Assembly: GCA_027366585.1 (NCBI GenBank)
Contig: DAHXNF010000022.1
Coordinates: 1 to 64,000, forward strand
Length of the DNA: 64,000 nt
Source: Thermoplasmatales archaeon
Lineage (GTDB): Archaea; Thermoplasmatota; Thermoplasmata; Thermoplasmatales; Thermoplasmataceae
Reading direction: 5' to 3'
The notes under the pieces were generated by a model, which made no database searches, was not told the DNA's origin, and was given only the letters and a program-made list of their open reading frames with translations. This document shows positions 40,218-49,659 of the stretch, in pieces (within the stretch, counting starts at the first letter, position 1; the number at the start of each line of letters is the position of its first letter). The position numbers and the translations under genes are program-made.

Positions 40218-40931
40218 TCAGGATAGTGATAAGCTCAGCCTGTTGTTAATCTTCCCTTTTACCAAAGTAGTTTTTACGTTTATTGTGCCGACCTCGGAAG
40301 TATTCCTTACCTGGGTACCCATGTCAGGGAATTCCGGATATTCGCCGATCTTTACCAGTTTGATTTTTTCAAAGTCCGGAACCTTTCCCTTTGTGAAAGC
40401 CATAAGTTCAGCAGATGCCTGGAATTCCTCCCTTGAAATGAATCTGGAGCTTACATCCGAGGATGCCTCCACTATCGACCTGGCCTTCGCCAGTATCTCG
40501 TTGACTGTGTCTTCGGTAAGGTTGTCCAGGTATATATCTATCCAAGCAGAGTCATCATACGTCTGATTTATCCTGCAGTTTGCAGAATAATCCTTGTAAG
40601 CTATTCCCTGCATGATGTATAGGGCAGTCCTGAAACGCATGTGAAGATACCTGACATTCCAGTCTATAAGCTGCTTTACTTCCTTGCCAATGATGTCGGT
40701 TGGATAAGTGTCAAGTGACATCAGGTGAATCGACTCTCCATCGTTCCAAGCATCAACTATTATGTATTTCTTACCATCTATTATGACGTCGCCCCTGTCG
40801 TTGGGCTGGCCATCGCCTGTGGGAACGAAGACAGTCCTGTCCACCACGAGATCCGTAAACTCCACCTTTACTGCCTTCCCAGTTCCTTCTTTTGCATACG
40901 GATCTTCGACATAGGATCTTTCTGTTACCAT
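40218..40931 (-). CDS. AlaX-family protein with degenerate zinc site
   Basis: 237 residues with the AlaX layout: a barrel resembling the C-terminal part of AlaRS (DRTVFVPTGDGQPNDRG, ~31-47) followed by the editing domain. AlaX proteins remove Ser or Gly wrongly attached to tRNA-Ala using zinc held by HxxxH and CxxxH. Here the first motif reads RTALY (R101, Y105, in HMRFRTALYIM) and the second DMGTQ (D203, Q207, before VRNTSEVG), so all four ligands are replaced. It may bind tRNA without hydrolysis or use a different mechanism. Transcribed divergently from folC. Confidence 0.85.
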   Translation of the reverse strand: MVTERSYVEDPYAKEGTGKAVKVEFTDLVVDRTVFVPTGDGQPNDRGDVIIDGKKYIIVDAWNDGESIHLMSLDTYPTDIIGKEVKQLIDWNVRYLHMRFRTALYIMQGIAYKDYSANCRINQTYDDSAWIDIYLDNLTEDTVNEILAKARSIVEASSDVSSRFISREEFQASAELMAFTKGKVPDFEKIKLVKIGEYPEFPDMGTQVRNTSEVGTINVKTTLVKGKINNRLSLSLS

Positions 40932-41016
40932 TATTTCGATATAGCCTGTTTTTTTAAAACGGTTTCCATTCAGATCGCTGCATTAAAGTTTTAACTTGCG
41001 AGTGATACCGCCCACG

Positions 41017-42294
41017 ATGGATCTGGATTTCCTCTATTCCCTCAAGAGAGAGGGCATCAAGCTTGACCTTGATATAATGCGCGAGTTTGCCCCGCGGCTA
41101 GACAACCCGCAGGATAAGTTCAAGTCCATGCATATAGCCGGGACGAATGCAAAGGGCTCTGTTTCTGCCTTCATATACAACATATTCAGGCAGAGATATA
41201 AAACTGGACTATACACATCTCCGCACCTTGTAAAGTTCAACGAGCGTATCCTCGTCGACCGGGAATTCATCCAGAATGAGTACATGGAAGAATTCATGGC
41301 GAAATACAACCCTGTTATAATTGACCTCATGAAGGAAAAGCGAAACCCTACTTTCTTTGAGGTCACTACTCTGATGGCTTTCGATTATTTTGCAAAAAAG
41401 AAGGTGGAATACGCATCAGTTGAGGTGGGACTGGGAGGCCGGCTTGACTCAACAAACATAATTAATCCAGAGGTCTCTGTGATCTGTAACATCGGATATG
41501 ACCACTTCGATCGCCTCGGGTGCACCCTTGAATCGATTGCGTATGAAAAAGCAGGGATTATCAAGCCAGGCAGACCCGTAGTTCTTTCTGACACAAAGGA
41601 AGAGGTTGTTAGGACTATCAGGAGGGTGTCTGACCTGAGAAATTCCAGGCTTTTCGAGCTTTCAAGGTTCAGTGAGGCAAGCAATGTTGTACAGGGAACC
41701 CACGGAAGTTCCTTTGATGTCAAGGGCATGTCGGATGAATACCATGTGGAGACAAGGTTGCTTGGAGCATACCAGATCCAGAATATCAGAACGGCAATTC
41801 TTGCAGCTGAACTATCAGACGCAAAGGGAATTGGAGGAAAGGAAATAGAGAATGGCATCAGGGAGGCAACCTGGCCTGCAAGGATGGAGATTCTCAAACA
41901 GGAACCATTCTTGCTGGTAGACTGTGCTCATAATCCTCCTGCCGCAAGAGCACTCGTAACTTCTTACAAGCAGATATTCAAGGAAAAGACTGCTGTCCTT
42001 CTCGGAATGCTCTCCGATAAGGACTGGTATACGTTTGCGCATACGATAAGCGAGATAGCTGATGAGGTAGTTTTTACGCGCCCTGATGAGCCTGAGCGTT
42101 CACTTGATCCGAAGATGTTCGATAGATACTGCAGGTCATTCTTCAAGAAAACACGTATAATCGAGAATATAGAGGAAGCTTTCACGTACATGGAGGAGCA
42201 TTATGACAGGATATTGGTCACCGGATCAATCTATCTTGTTGGTAAGATAAAGGAATTGACCGGTTCCAATTTATTTCCTTATATCACTGCTTAA
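41017..42294 (+). CDS. folC: Folylpolyglutamate/dihydrofolate synthase (Mur ligase family)
   Basis: About 425 residues. The ATP loop reads GTNAKGSVSAF and is followed by TSPHLVKFNERI; the Mur-ligase second motif is VEVGLGGRLDSTN, and ligand residues lie in CNIGYDHFDRLG and CAHNPPAARAL. It adds glutamate to folate-type cofactors in the cytoplasm. ATG at 41017 is preferred to the TTG at 40996. It is followed by cdc6 after ~70 bp. Confidence 0.93.
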   Translation: MDLDFLYSLKREGIKLDLDIMREFAPRLDNPQDKFKSMHIAGTNAKGSVSAFIYNIFRQRYKTGLYTSPHLVKFNERILVDREFIQNEYMEEFMAKYNPVIIDLMKEKRNPTFFEVTTLMAFDYFAKKKVEYASVEVGLGGRLDSTNIINPEVSVICNIGYDHFDRLGCTLESIAYEKAGIIKPGRPVVLSDTKEEVVRTIRRVSDLRNSRLFELSRFSEASNVVQGTHGSSFDVKGMSDEYHVETRLLGAYQIQNIRTAILAAELSDAKGIGGKEIENGIREATWPARMEILKQEPFLLVDCAHNPPAARALVTSYKQIFKEKTAVLLGMLSDKDWYTFAHTISEIADEVVFTRPDEPERSLDPKMFDRYCRSFFKKTRIIENIEEAFTYMEEHYDRILVTGSIYLVGKIKELTGSNLFPYITA

Positions 42295-42362
42295 TTATTC
42301 ATTTGGCATTTCATAAAAATACTTATTAGTACTTCGTTATTCTAACCAGTTTTACTGATTCT

Positions 42363-43664
42363 ATGACCAATCCTTTTTTTAAATACAAAGAGAGCGGGGC
42401 GGATGCCGACCTTCGCCTGAGCGTACTTTCCAGCTCATTCATTCCTGACTCCTTCCCGCACAGGTCAGAGCAGATAGACCAGATGGTCAAGATCCTCAGC
42501 AGTGTTATGAGAAACAGCCCGCCCTCCAACCTTCTTCTTTACGGCAAGAGTGGCACCGGAAAGACCTCGATTGCAAAGAAAGTTTCAAACCTCCTGAAGG
42601 AAGCTTTTCCTGAGAAGGTCAAGATAATTTACATTAACTGCCAGCTGAATGATTCCACTTACTCTGTCCTGGTCAATGCAGCTAATTCGATCATATCAAA
42701 TGAAGGAGAAAAGATACCCCTGTCCGGATGGACTGTCGAGCGCATATACAATGAACTTCTCAGGCAGATAGAGAAGTCAGGCAGTTTTATCGTCCTGATT
42801 CTTGACGAGATAGATAAACTTGCCAGGAAGAACGATGGCGATTCCCTGTACATTATTCTGAAACTTACAGATGATTCCACCTCGTCAAGGGTGTCTTTCA
42901 TCGGGATAACTAACTACACTTCATTCCTTGAAACACTGGATGCCCGGGTTAGAAGCAGGCTGAATCAGGAGAGCATTGTCTTTCCTTCCTATAATGCATC
43001 ACAGCTTCGCGATATCCTGCAGGAAAGGCTTAGTCTAACAGGTCTGGGTAACATGGTTGAGGAATCAGCTATCAGCCTGTGTGCAGCCATAGGGGCCAGG
43101 GAACATGGGGATGCGCGGAAAGCGATAGATCTGATGCGTATTTCGATAGAGATTGGAGTTCGCGATTTCATGCAGAGGATCGGGGAAGAAAACGTATACA
43201 AGGCTCGTGACAATTATGAGATGAATGTCCTCCGGGAAAGCATCAATGGGTTGCCTCTCCATTCAAAAATTCTCCTTTTAAGTGCCGTTGTGACGCAGGA
43301 TCAGGATCGGGATCACATGATCACCGGTGAAATCTACGAGAATTACAAGAAGATATGCGACGAACTCAGTGTTCAATCGCTGACTTCTAGAAGAATAGGG
43401 GACCTGCTTTCTGAGCTTGATGATCAGGGACTGATTATAACAGTAACAAAGAGCCTGGGCAGGTACGGTCGCACGAGAGTTATCACGGTTCCAGATCATG
43501 ATGATATGATGAAGAAATACCTGCTTGAGGATGAGGTCCTGAGCACTTTCAAGGGAATAAAGATTGGAAAGCAGCACAGGCTCAAGATGGATCCTGACGA
43601 CACTCGCTCACAATCCGTGAGCGAAGAAGAGTTGAATGATGTCCTTTCCTCGAAAGAGGACTGA
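42363..43664 (+). CDS. cdc6: Orc1/Cdc6 replication initiator
   Basis: A 433-residue AAA+ ATPase with Walker A (YGKSGTGKTS), Walker B (LILDEIDKLARK), sensor 1 (GITNYTSF) and sensor 2 region (EHGDARKAIDLMR), then a winged helix domain (SRRIGDLLSELDDQGLI). It binds origin repeats and loads MCM. The upstream gap is only 68 bp and AT-rich; I see no clear pair of origin recognition boxes there, so an origin next to this gene is not supported by what can be read. Confidence 0.95.
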   Translation: MTNPFFKYKESGADADLRLSVLSSSFIPDSFPHRSEQIDQMVKILSSVMRNSPPSNLLLYGKSGTGKTSIAKKVSNLLKEAFPEKVKIIYINCQLNDSTYSVLVNAANSIISNEGEKIPLSGWTVERIYNELLRQIEKSGSFIVLILDEIDKLARKNDGDSLYIILKLTDDSTSSRVSFIGITNYTSFLETLDARVRSRLNQESIVFPSYNASQLRDILQERLSLTGLGNMVEESAISLCAAIGAREHGDARKAIDLMRISIEIGVRDFMQRIGEENVYKARDNYEMNVLRESINGLPLHSKILLLSAVVTQDQDRDHMITGEIYENYKKICDELSVQSLTSRRIGDLLSELDDQGLIITVTKSLGRYGRTRVITVPDHDDMMKKYLLEDEVLSTFKGIKIGKQHRLKMDPDDTRSQSVSEEELNDVLSSKED

Positions 43665-43684
43665 GTGTTTTCCTGATAGCCCGT

Positions 43685-44311
43685 TCATCTATAGAGGGCA
43701 CAGAGATCATCAACAACTGGTGTGAGGTGCATGTTGTTCCTGGCGGCAAAGAGTTCAGGAGCCTTCGTCCAGTCGTAATTATCCACAAGTATAATGAACC
43801 GATCGCTAAGGTGCGGCAATACAGATTCCAGCTCATACATTACGTGTTCGTGGGTATGTTCAGAATCATGAAAGAATAGATCCACCTGGCCAATCTCATC
43901 CAATTTTTTCCTGAGTGTCAGCTTGCTGTCTCCAATCGTGAGATCCCATTTTTCGCGCATTTTTTGTGGCACTACGAACCCGACAGGCTCAGCCTTATCT
44001 TCATCCCCATATTTTTCTCCTATATCGAAGCTATGGAGGGTTCCGCCTGCTTTCAGAGCGGATAGAAATGCATAGCTGGTCGTTCCTGGTCCAACCCCTG
44101 TTTCGACGACATTCTTCGGTTTAAATGTCCTGGTGATGGAATAAATAAATGTTAACTCATCAGCTGAAACCTGCCAGAATTGCCTGCCGCCAATCTTTAC
44201 CTTAACAAACGAATTGATGCTTTCCGCTTCAAGCGTTACGGCTTCATATTCTCCCTGGTCAATGCCCAGAGCGCTTATGACGGGCTTATAGTTTGTTTCC
44301 ATTCTTATCAA
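43685..44311 (-). CDS. Class I SAM-dependent methyltransferase (Methyltransf_24-like)
   Basis: 208 residues with SAM motif I VVETGVGPGTTSYAFL, an acidic strand end (TLHSFDIGEK) and the metal-site-like LFFHDSEHTHEHVMYEL, as in small-molecule O-methyltransferases. Substrate unknown. Its start overlaps the end of the UPF0173 gene by up to 26 bp, so the two are probably expressed together. Confidence 0.82.
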   Translation of the reverse strand: MIRMETNYKPVISALGIDQGEYEAVTLEAESINSFVKVKIGGRQFWQVSADELTFIYSITRTFKPKNVVETGVGPGTTSYAFLSALKAGGTLHSFDIGEKYGDEDKAEPVGFVVPQKMREKWDLTIGDSKLTLRKKLDEIGQVDLFFHDSEHTHEHVMYELESVLPHLSDRFIILVDNYDWTKAPELFAARNNMHLTPVVDDLCALYR

Positions 44312-44999
44312 ACATGATTGGTTTTTCTATTTCCGCGAGCAGAGCGTGCTGACCGCTTAGTTCCCTGAATCCGTCGACGAACTTGTGCGGATCCTGCTTT
44401 ATTGCGTCAAAAGTGTTGTAGTGCATCGGTATCACGTACTTTGATTTCAGCATCCTTGACGCATACAGTGCCTCCGGGATACCCATGGTGTAGAAACCTC
44501 CTATCGGTAGAAGGGAGATATCTGGCTTATATAGATCATGAATGACTTCCATATCCTTGAAAACACCGGTGTCACCTGCGTGATACAATTTGAGCCCGTC
44601 CGTGATGATTATCCCCATCGGGCTTCCGCCGTATTTCCCGTTGTATCCAGATGAGTGAAATGCCGGGACAGATGTGAACCTGACTCCGTCAATGCTGGTA
44701 GAACCTGAATGGTTGATCCCAACTGCTTTCAGGTCCTTGTTCTCGTCCTGAAGAAGGGATGCGAGTTCAACCATCGTTACAAGGGGAACTGAGTTTTTCA
44801 ATGCTATCTTTACTGCATCTGCTACATGGTCAAAATGCCCATGTGTTACTGCTACCATGTCGACCTTCACTGAATCCGGCTTTATCTTGGCCACCGGGTT
44901 TCCTTCCAAAAACGGGTCAATGATTACTTTCCTGGTCATACCCACCGTGAAGCAGGCGTGACCATGCCAGTTTACCTCAAATTGTTCTGCCATGCCCAT
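44286..44999 (-). CDS. UPF0173 family metal-dependent hydrolase (MBL fold)
   Basis: 237 residues. It starts NWHGHACFTV as in UPF0173, has the zinc motif THGHFDHVADA and further ligands in YHAGDTGVFKDM and IPMHYNTFDAI. Members are zinc hydrolases of unknown substrate. It is upstream of and overlapping a methyltransferase gene. Confidence 0.92.
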   Translation of the reverse strand: MGMAEQFEVNWHGHACFTVGMTRKVIIDPFLEGNPVAKIKPDSVKVDMVAVTHGHFDHVADAVKIALKNSVPLVTMVELASLLQDENKDLKAVGINHSGSTSIDGVRFTSVPAFHSSGYNGKYGGSPMGIIITDGLKLYHAGDTGVFKDMEVIHDLYKPDISLLPIGGFYTMGIPEALYASRMLKSKYVIPMHYNTFDAIKQDPHKFVDGFRELSGQHALLAEIEKPIMFDKNGNKL

Positions 45000-45119
45000 G
45001 AATTACTTCGCTTATATTTAGGTATCTTCCTGCGACAGGTGCATCAACGGCGACAACCGGAATATAGCGGCACATTGCTGGTGTAACCAACATTTATAGT
45101 CAAGAGAATATCCTAGCCA

Positions 45120-45701
45120 TTGGAACTCCTGTTGGATGGAGTGGTAGGAACACTCCTTGGTATTTCACTGGCCGCACCTCCGGGACCAGTAACTGCGATG
45201 ATTGTGCGGAAAGCTGCTTCATCGGTATGGAAAGCGTTCAGCATTGGCCTTGGGGCAATGACTGCGGACCTTACCCTTATGCTTGTAATATTTCTTCTGA
45301 GGAGTGAAGTTAATTTTCTTTATTATGAGAAATACCTCTTCCTTGTCGGCGCAATTTTCCTCTTCTATATCGCATATGAGATGTATTCAAACCGGAATAA
45401 AAGCACGAAGGAAATGACAGGCTCGTATTTACGAGGATTAACAGTCGGCCTCGTAAATCCGTTGCAAATAGGGTGGTGGCTCTCTGTCGGATTGAGCTTC
45501 CTGGCTGCTTTCGGCTATACAGTCTTCTATTTCCTTTTCCTTGGCATAGTGATATGGGTACTTTCGCTTTCTGTTCTAATCAGGATCGGGATCAAGGCAT
45601 ACGGTGAAAAGGGTCAACTGGCAACAAGAATTGTGAGCATCGTCCTATTGGCGGGCTTCGGCTTGTACTTCCTGGTCATTGCCGTAACGAAATTGGCATA
45701 G
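45120..45701 (+). CDS. LysE/RhtB family exporter
   Basis: 193 residues with five to six helices and the LysE start signature GISLAAPPGPVTAMIVR; later the Asn-Pro element GLVNPLQIGWW. Family members export amino acids or related small molecules across the membrane; the substrate here is unknown. The first start is TTG at 45120. Confidence 0.88.
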   Translation: MELLLDGVVGTLLGISLAAPPGPVTAMIVRKAASSVWKAFSIGLGAMTADLTLMLVIFLLRSEVNFLYYEKYLFLVGAIFLFYIAYEMYSNRNKSTKEMTGSYLRGLTVGLVNPLQIGWWLSVGLSFLAAFGYTVFYFLFLGIVIWVLSLSVLIRIGIKAYGEKGQLATRIVSIVLLAGFGLYFLVIAVTKLA

Positions 45702-45883
45702 CGTGGCGTAAAACATATTTCTGGAAGAACTTGATCGTTTCCATGATAGCTATCCAATAGTGAGCACCTCGAAGTCTTCCAACTATTTCCCCAATAATAA
45801 CGTGGAATAAATTGGAATATTGGGCGTCATAGTTCCCGGTCCACTTAAGACCAGATACTCAGTAAATCCCATGCAGGAAATTA

Positions 45884-46807
45884 TTACTGGAGTATCTTGT
45901 CTTCGAATGTATTGGCAGGGTCAACCAGCGATATTCCCTTCTTTTCTACTGCCTGCAATGCAGGAGGGGATTTCAGGTAGTCCTTTACATGCTCGTTTAG
46001 CCTCCTGGGGAAGCTCGGAACAGTGTTGTTTTCAAAGAAGACACCGGTTGGTATTCTCTTGTCCATCTCGAGTGCCTTGATGAAGGCCTTCTGGTAAATC
46101 TCCTCGAAATGATCCAGGTTGCTTTCGTTAACCGTCGGATTCCATGTCTTGTCATCCTCAAGCTTGTATACTTTCTGCCTGTAAACTTCCATCGTGTTTA
46201 TGTTGTTGTAGGTTGGACAGGGCTGAAGCACGTCAATCAGCGATGATCCATCATGCATTATCGATCTCTTGATTATCTCCTTGAGCTGCTTAGTGTCGAA
46301 TGAGAAACCTCTTGCGACGAAGGTATAACCGGATGCAAGAGCCAGCGAAACGGGATTCACCTGGCCAAACACGTTTGGTCTCGTAAGCGACTTTGTCTGC
46401 ATTCCAAGTGCCATTGTGGGTGCTGCCTGGCCCTTGGTAAGCCCGTATACCTGGTTGTCGAAGAGAACCACAGTTATACCCGTGTTTCTTCTCCCCTCAG
46501 CAACAAAGTGTCCCGCCCCGATGGAAAGAAGGTCCCCGTCTCCGCCTGTCAGGACGACCTTAAGATTCGGGTTTGCCAGCTTGATCCCGGTAGCGAATGG
46601 AATTCCCCTTCCATGAAGTGTGTGCATTCCAGCCGCATTAATGTAATGCGGTGTCTTTCCAGAGCATCCAATTCCGGAAATCATTGCCAGGTTCTTTGGA
46701 TCAAGGTTGAGTTCCGTAAATGCCTGCGTAAGAGCCGTCAGGATACCAAAGTCACCGCATCCCGGACACCAGTCTATTGCCACGTCAGTTCTAAAATTAT
46801 GCGCCAT
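45884..46807 (-). CDS. korB: 2-oxoacid:ferredoxin oxidoreductase, beta subunit
   Basis: 307 residues with the TPP-binding subunit motifs DWCPGCGDFGILTAL, GIGCSGKTPHYI, HTLHGRGIPFATGIKLANP and GDGDLLSIGAGHF. With the alpha subunit it oxidises pyruvate, 2-oxoglutarate or other 2-oxoacids to acyl-CoA with reduction of ferredoxin. Its start overlaps the alpha gene end by 11 bp. A Cys set (C-x2-C and a later Cys) can hold the [4Fe-4S] cluster. Confidence 0.95.
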   Translation of the reverse strand: MAHNFRTDVAIDWCPGCGDFGILTALTQAFTELNLDPKNLAMISGIGCSGKTPHYINAAGMHTLHGRGIPFATGIKLANPNLKVVLTGGDGDLLSIGAGHFVAEGRRNTGITVVLFDNQVYGLTKGQAAPTMALGMQTKSLTRPNVFGQVNPVSLALASGYTFVARGFSFDTKQLKEIIKRSIMHDGSSLIDVLQPCPTYNNINTMEVYRQKVYKLEDDKTWNPTVNESNLDHFEEIYQKAFIKALEMDKRIPTGVFFENNTVPSFPRRLNEHVKDYLKSPPALQAVEKKGISLVDPANTFEDKILQ

Positions 46808-48695
46808 TTTCTAACACCACTACCTTTTCTTTTTTCTTTATAATTCTCAGTGCAGCATCGAATACCTCATCCTCGGTAACATGACGACCGTTATACTTCA
46901 GGATAAGATTTTCAATGCTAATCCCTGTATTCATCTTGATAACTTTACATGCCTGCGCTGTCATGTTGCTCTCCACGCCTATTACTGTTTTTGCCTTATT
47001 CAGCACTTCAGAAACGTACTTGGAAGGGAATGGATCAAACATCTTTATGTAAAGGAGATTTGCCTTAATTCCTTTACTCTTGAGATTTTCGATTACGTCT
47101 AGCATAACTCCTTTCTGGCTGCCCCATGTCATGAAAGTTACATCAGCGCTGGAGGGCCCAAAAAGTAATGCCATGTCTGAAACCGGTATTTCCTTCTCCG
47201 CAGTCTCGATCTTATGGAACCTCTTTTCCATCTGCCTGTCTCGCATCCATGTGTCTTCTGTAACATGGCCTTTCTCATCATGCTCATCGCCGGTCAGCCA
47301 GAAAATGTCCTTGCCAAAGTATCCAATTGGAGAAATGCCGTCTTTTGTATCAAGTGTGAAGCGCGAGAATGAATCCTTGCCGTCAGACTTTACCGGGCCT
47401 TCTATCTTCAGGTCCTTAATATCAGGAGCATCTATGAGTTCCGTTGTATTAGCAAGGTTCTTGTCGATCAGATGGATGACAGGCAACTGGTATCTCTGTG
47501 CGTAGTTGAGAGCTCGAATCGAGTCGGCAATACACTCCTGAACGTCACCGGAGGATATCACCATTCTTGGGAATTCACCATGACCGGTATGCAGTGCAAA
47601 CAACAGGTCTGATTGCCCATTTCTCGTTGGCAGACCAGTACTTGGCCCACCCCTCTGGTACAGTGTTACGACAAGAGGTATCTCGTCCATGCCGGCAAAT
47701 GAGATTGCTTCTGCCATAAGCGAAAAACCGGGTCCACTGGTTGCGGTCGCGCTCCTGGTACCAGTCATGGCCGCACCAGAAGCCATGTTTACTGCTGAAA
47801 TTTCGTCCTCAGCCTGGACAACTGTAACCCCGCCTGTGATCAGATTGCTGTTTTCGCCATCGATCCATTTGATGTCTTCATGCTCTTCAAGTATGGTACT
47901 CTCGTCGCTGGCAGGAGTTATCGGGTAATAAGTTTGAAACCTGAGTCCACCGATGACCTTGCCTATGGCCGATCCGTCGTTCCCGGTCAGAAGCATTTTC
48001 TTTCCCATCTCGAGATCAGCAAGAGTCTTTAATCTCAGGTTGTTTTTGCTGCAGTAATCATAAGCTGCATCAACGACCTTGATGTTCGGGGCAATGACTT
48101 TCTCCTTGTTGCCAAAAACACTCCTTATAACTTTTTCCACGTAATTCTTCTCTATGCCCAGTACTGCCAGCGTAACAGCGGCTCCAAATGTGTTGAAGTA
48201 TCTAGTCGGTGTTCCGTCTGAAACAGCAGCAGAAACAACATTACCGAATGAAACCGGGATTGGAACTGCTCCTTTTGCCCTCATGTATTCCAGGACTCCT
48301 TTTATATTCAGGGGATGCCCACCGGCTTCAAGCATCTCCTTGATCCTCCTGGAAGTGTCCCTCATTATCATCCTGGCCTGCGAAAGTTCAGATGTTTCAA
48401 AATCAGAGTCGTACAGGACTCTCGTTCCCTTTGAGATGTCCTCATGGTGTTCAAATATGGTATCTGGATCCAGTGCGACAAGAATGTCGACCGGGTACTT
48501 TAAGGAACGAACCTGGCTGTTCTTTACCCTAAGGTGCACGTAGCTGTGCCTACCCTTTATATTTGAATGGAATTCTCTAACAGAAATTACATTGTATCCT
48601 GAGTATGCGAAGGCTTTGCTGATCATATTAGAAGCGGTATCGATTCCTCCTCCTTGAGGGCCACCGATCACTATGCTTAGATCTACATTTTCCAT
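46797..48695 (-). CDS. korA: 2-oxoacid:ferredoxin oxidoreductase, gamma-alpha fused subunit
   Basis: 632 residues: an N-terminal gamma domain (~1-195, GGPQGGGIDTASNMISKAF) fused to the alpha domain, which opens at LLTGNDGSAIGKVIGGLRF and has the 2-oxoacid signature YYPITPASDE. This two-subunit layout is the Sulfolobus-like OFOR type, with broad 2-oxoacid use. It is the first gene of the pair; a TATA-like attaatatactt lies in the 36-bp gap to the divergent gene at 48732. Confidence 0.95.
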   Translation of the reverse strand: MENVDLSIVIGGPQGGGIDTASNMISKAFAYSGYNVISVREFHSNIKGRHSYVHLRVKNSQVRSLKYPVDILVALDPDTIFEHHEDISKGTRVLYDSDFETSELSQARMIMRDTSRRIKEMLEAGGHPLNIKGVLEYMRAKGAVPIPVSFGNVVSAAVSDGTPTRYFNTFGAAVTLAVLGIEKNYVEKVIRSVFGNKEKVIAPNIKVVDAAYDYCSKNNLRLKTLADLEMGKKMLLTGNDGSAIGKVIGGLRFQTYYPITPASDESTILEEHEDIKWIDGENSNLITGGVTVVQAEDEISAVNMASGAAMTGTRSATATSGPGFSLMAEAISFAGMDEIPLVVTLYQRGGPSTGLPTRNGQSDLLFALHTGHGEFPRMVISSGDVQECIADSIRALNYAQRYQLPVIHLIDKNLANTTELIDAPDIKDLKIEGPVKSDGKDSFSRFTLDTKDGISPIGYFGKDIFWLTGDEHDEKGHVTEDTWMRDRQMEKRFHKIETAEKEIPVSDMALLFGPSSADVTFMTWGSQKGVMLDVIENLKSKGIKANLLYIKMFDPFPSKYVSEVLNKAKTVIGVESNMTAQACKVIKMNTGISIENLILKYNGRHVTEDEVFDAALRIIKKKEKVVVLENGA

Positions 48696-48731
48696 ATCGC
48701 CAAGAATAGCAAATCAATTAATATACTTTTT

Positions 48732-49118
48732 ATGAACACCGTTGCTAAGTTGCTGGAAATCCCTATTTTAGTTGACCTTCATGTATCTGAAAGGATTTAT
48801 TATGTGAACCCCCATTACGGAAACGTGTTTGCCGTCTACTTCCTAAAAAACGAAAACAGGTCTACTCTGGATGCGATGAAAAATGATGACCTGATTGGCC
48901 GTCAGTCAATCATAACAAAGGATGCTGCTGCGTTCAATTTCAAGGAACCCGGGCTTATCGTTCTGGTTGAAGGCTCAGGGGACTCCCTGGAATTGATAAA
49001 AAGCAAATTCGGGGATTTACTAGAACTATTGAAGCAAGAACGTGCTATGGAGATATATACACAAATAAAGGAAGAAGAGAAGAAAGCAGACGAAGGAATG
49101 GGGTTTCTTTTTGGCTAA
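48732..49118 (+). CDS. Unknown small protein coupled to UPF0200 kinase
   Basis: 128 residues with a strand-rich first half (RIYYVNPHYGNVFAVYFLKN) and a C-terminal charged helix (EIYTQIKEEEKKADE). No family recognised. It overlaps the next gene by 8 bp and is divergent from korA. An ATG within the AT-rich promoter gap starts it. Confidence 0.7.
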   Translation: MNTVAKLLEIPILVDLHVSERIYYVNPHYGNVFAVYFLKNENRSTLDAMKNDDLIGRQSIITKDAAAFNFKEPGLIVLVEGSGDSLELIKSKFGDLLELLKQERAMEIYTQIKEEEKKADEGMGFLFG

Positions 49119-49659
49119 GAAAGTTATAGTGGTCACTGGCATGCCCGGAGCCGGCAAGGATGAGTTCATATCGGTTGCAAAAGACTTAGGCTTCGCGGAT
49201 TTCCATATGGGGAACACAGTCAGGAAATTTGCGATGGCAGCAGGCATCCTGTCAACCGACTCGGGAATTGGCGATTTCGCTTCCAGTGAAAGAATGGAAA
49301 AGGGGAGGGACATCTGGGCCAGAAGAACGATCGAGACCATTCAGGACTCGGACAGGACAATAATAGACGGGCTCCGGAACCAGGAAGAACTGGATTACTT
49401 CAAGAGCGTTGAGGGGCACGTGTTTGTTGTTGCTGTATTTGCTAACCGCCAAACCAGGCTTGAAAGGATACTGAAGCGAAACAGGCCAGATGATGTCAGG
49501 AATCTTCAGGAACTGATTGAGAGGGATAATCGAGAACTTTCATGGGGCATTGCAAAAGCAATTGTACTTGCCGATTACCTGATTGTAAATGATACAACAC
49601 TGGAACATTTCAGGGACCAGTCGCTCGGCCTTCTCCAAGATATTTCAAATCTCTCATAG
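49111..49659 (+). CDS. UPF0200 family P-loop kinase-like protein
   Basis: 182 residues. Walker A is GMPGAGKDEF (~9-18); IIDGLRNQEELDYF carries the Walker B-like Asp, and a lid region RILKRNRPDDVRNLQEL follows. UPF0200 proteins resemble nucleotide and dephospho-CoA kinases; the substrate is unknown. Translation starts at TTG, overlapping the previous gene. Its end overlaps convergent purQ by 6 bp. Confidence 0.87.
   Translation: MAKKVIVVTGMPGAGKDEFISVAKDLGFADFHMGNTVRKFAMAAGILSTDSGIGDFASSERMEKGRDIWARRTIETIQDSDRTIIDGLRNQEELDYFKSVEGHVFVVAVFANRQTRLERILKRNRPDDVRNLQELIERDNRELSWGIAKAIVLADYLIVNDTTLEHFRDQSLGLLQDISNLS

Noticed and set aside
42295-42362. Replication origin directly upstream of cdc6
   Set aside because: The gap is only 68 bp and shows no paired origin recognition boxes or extended inverted repeats.
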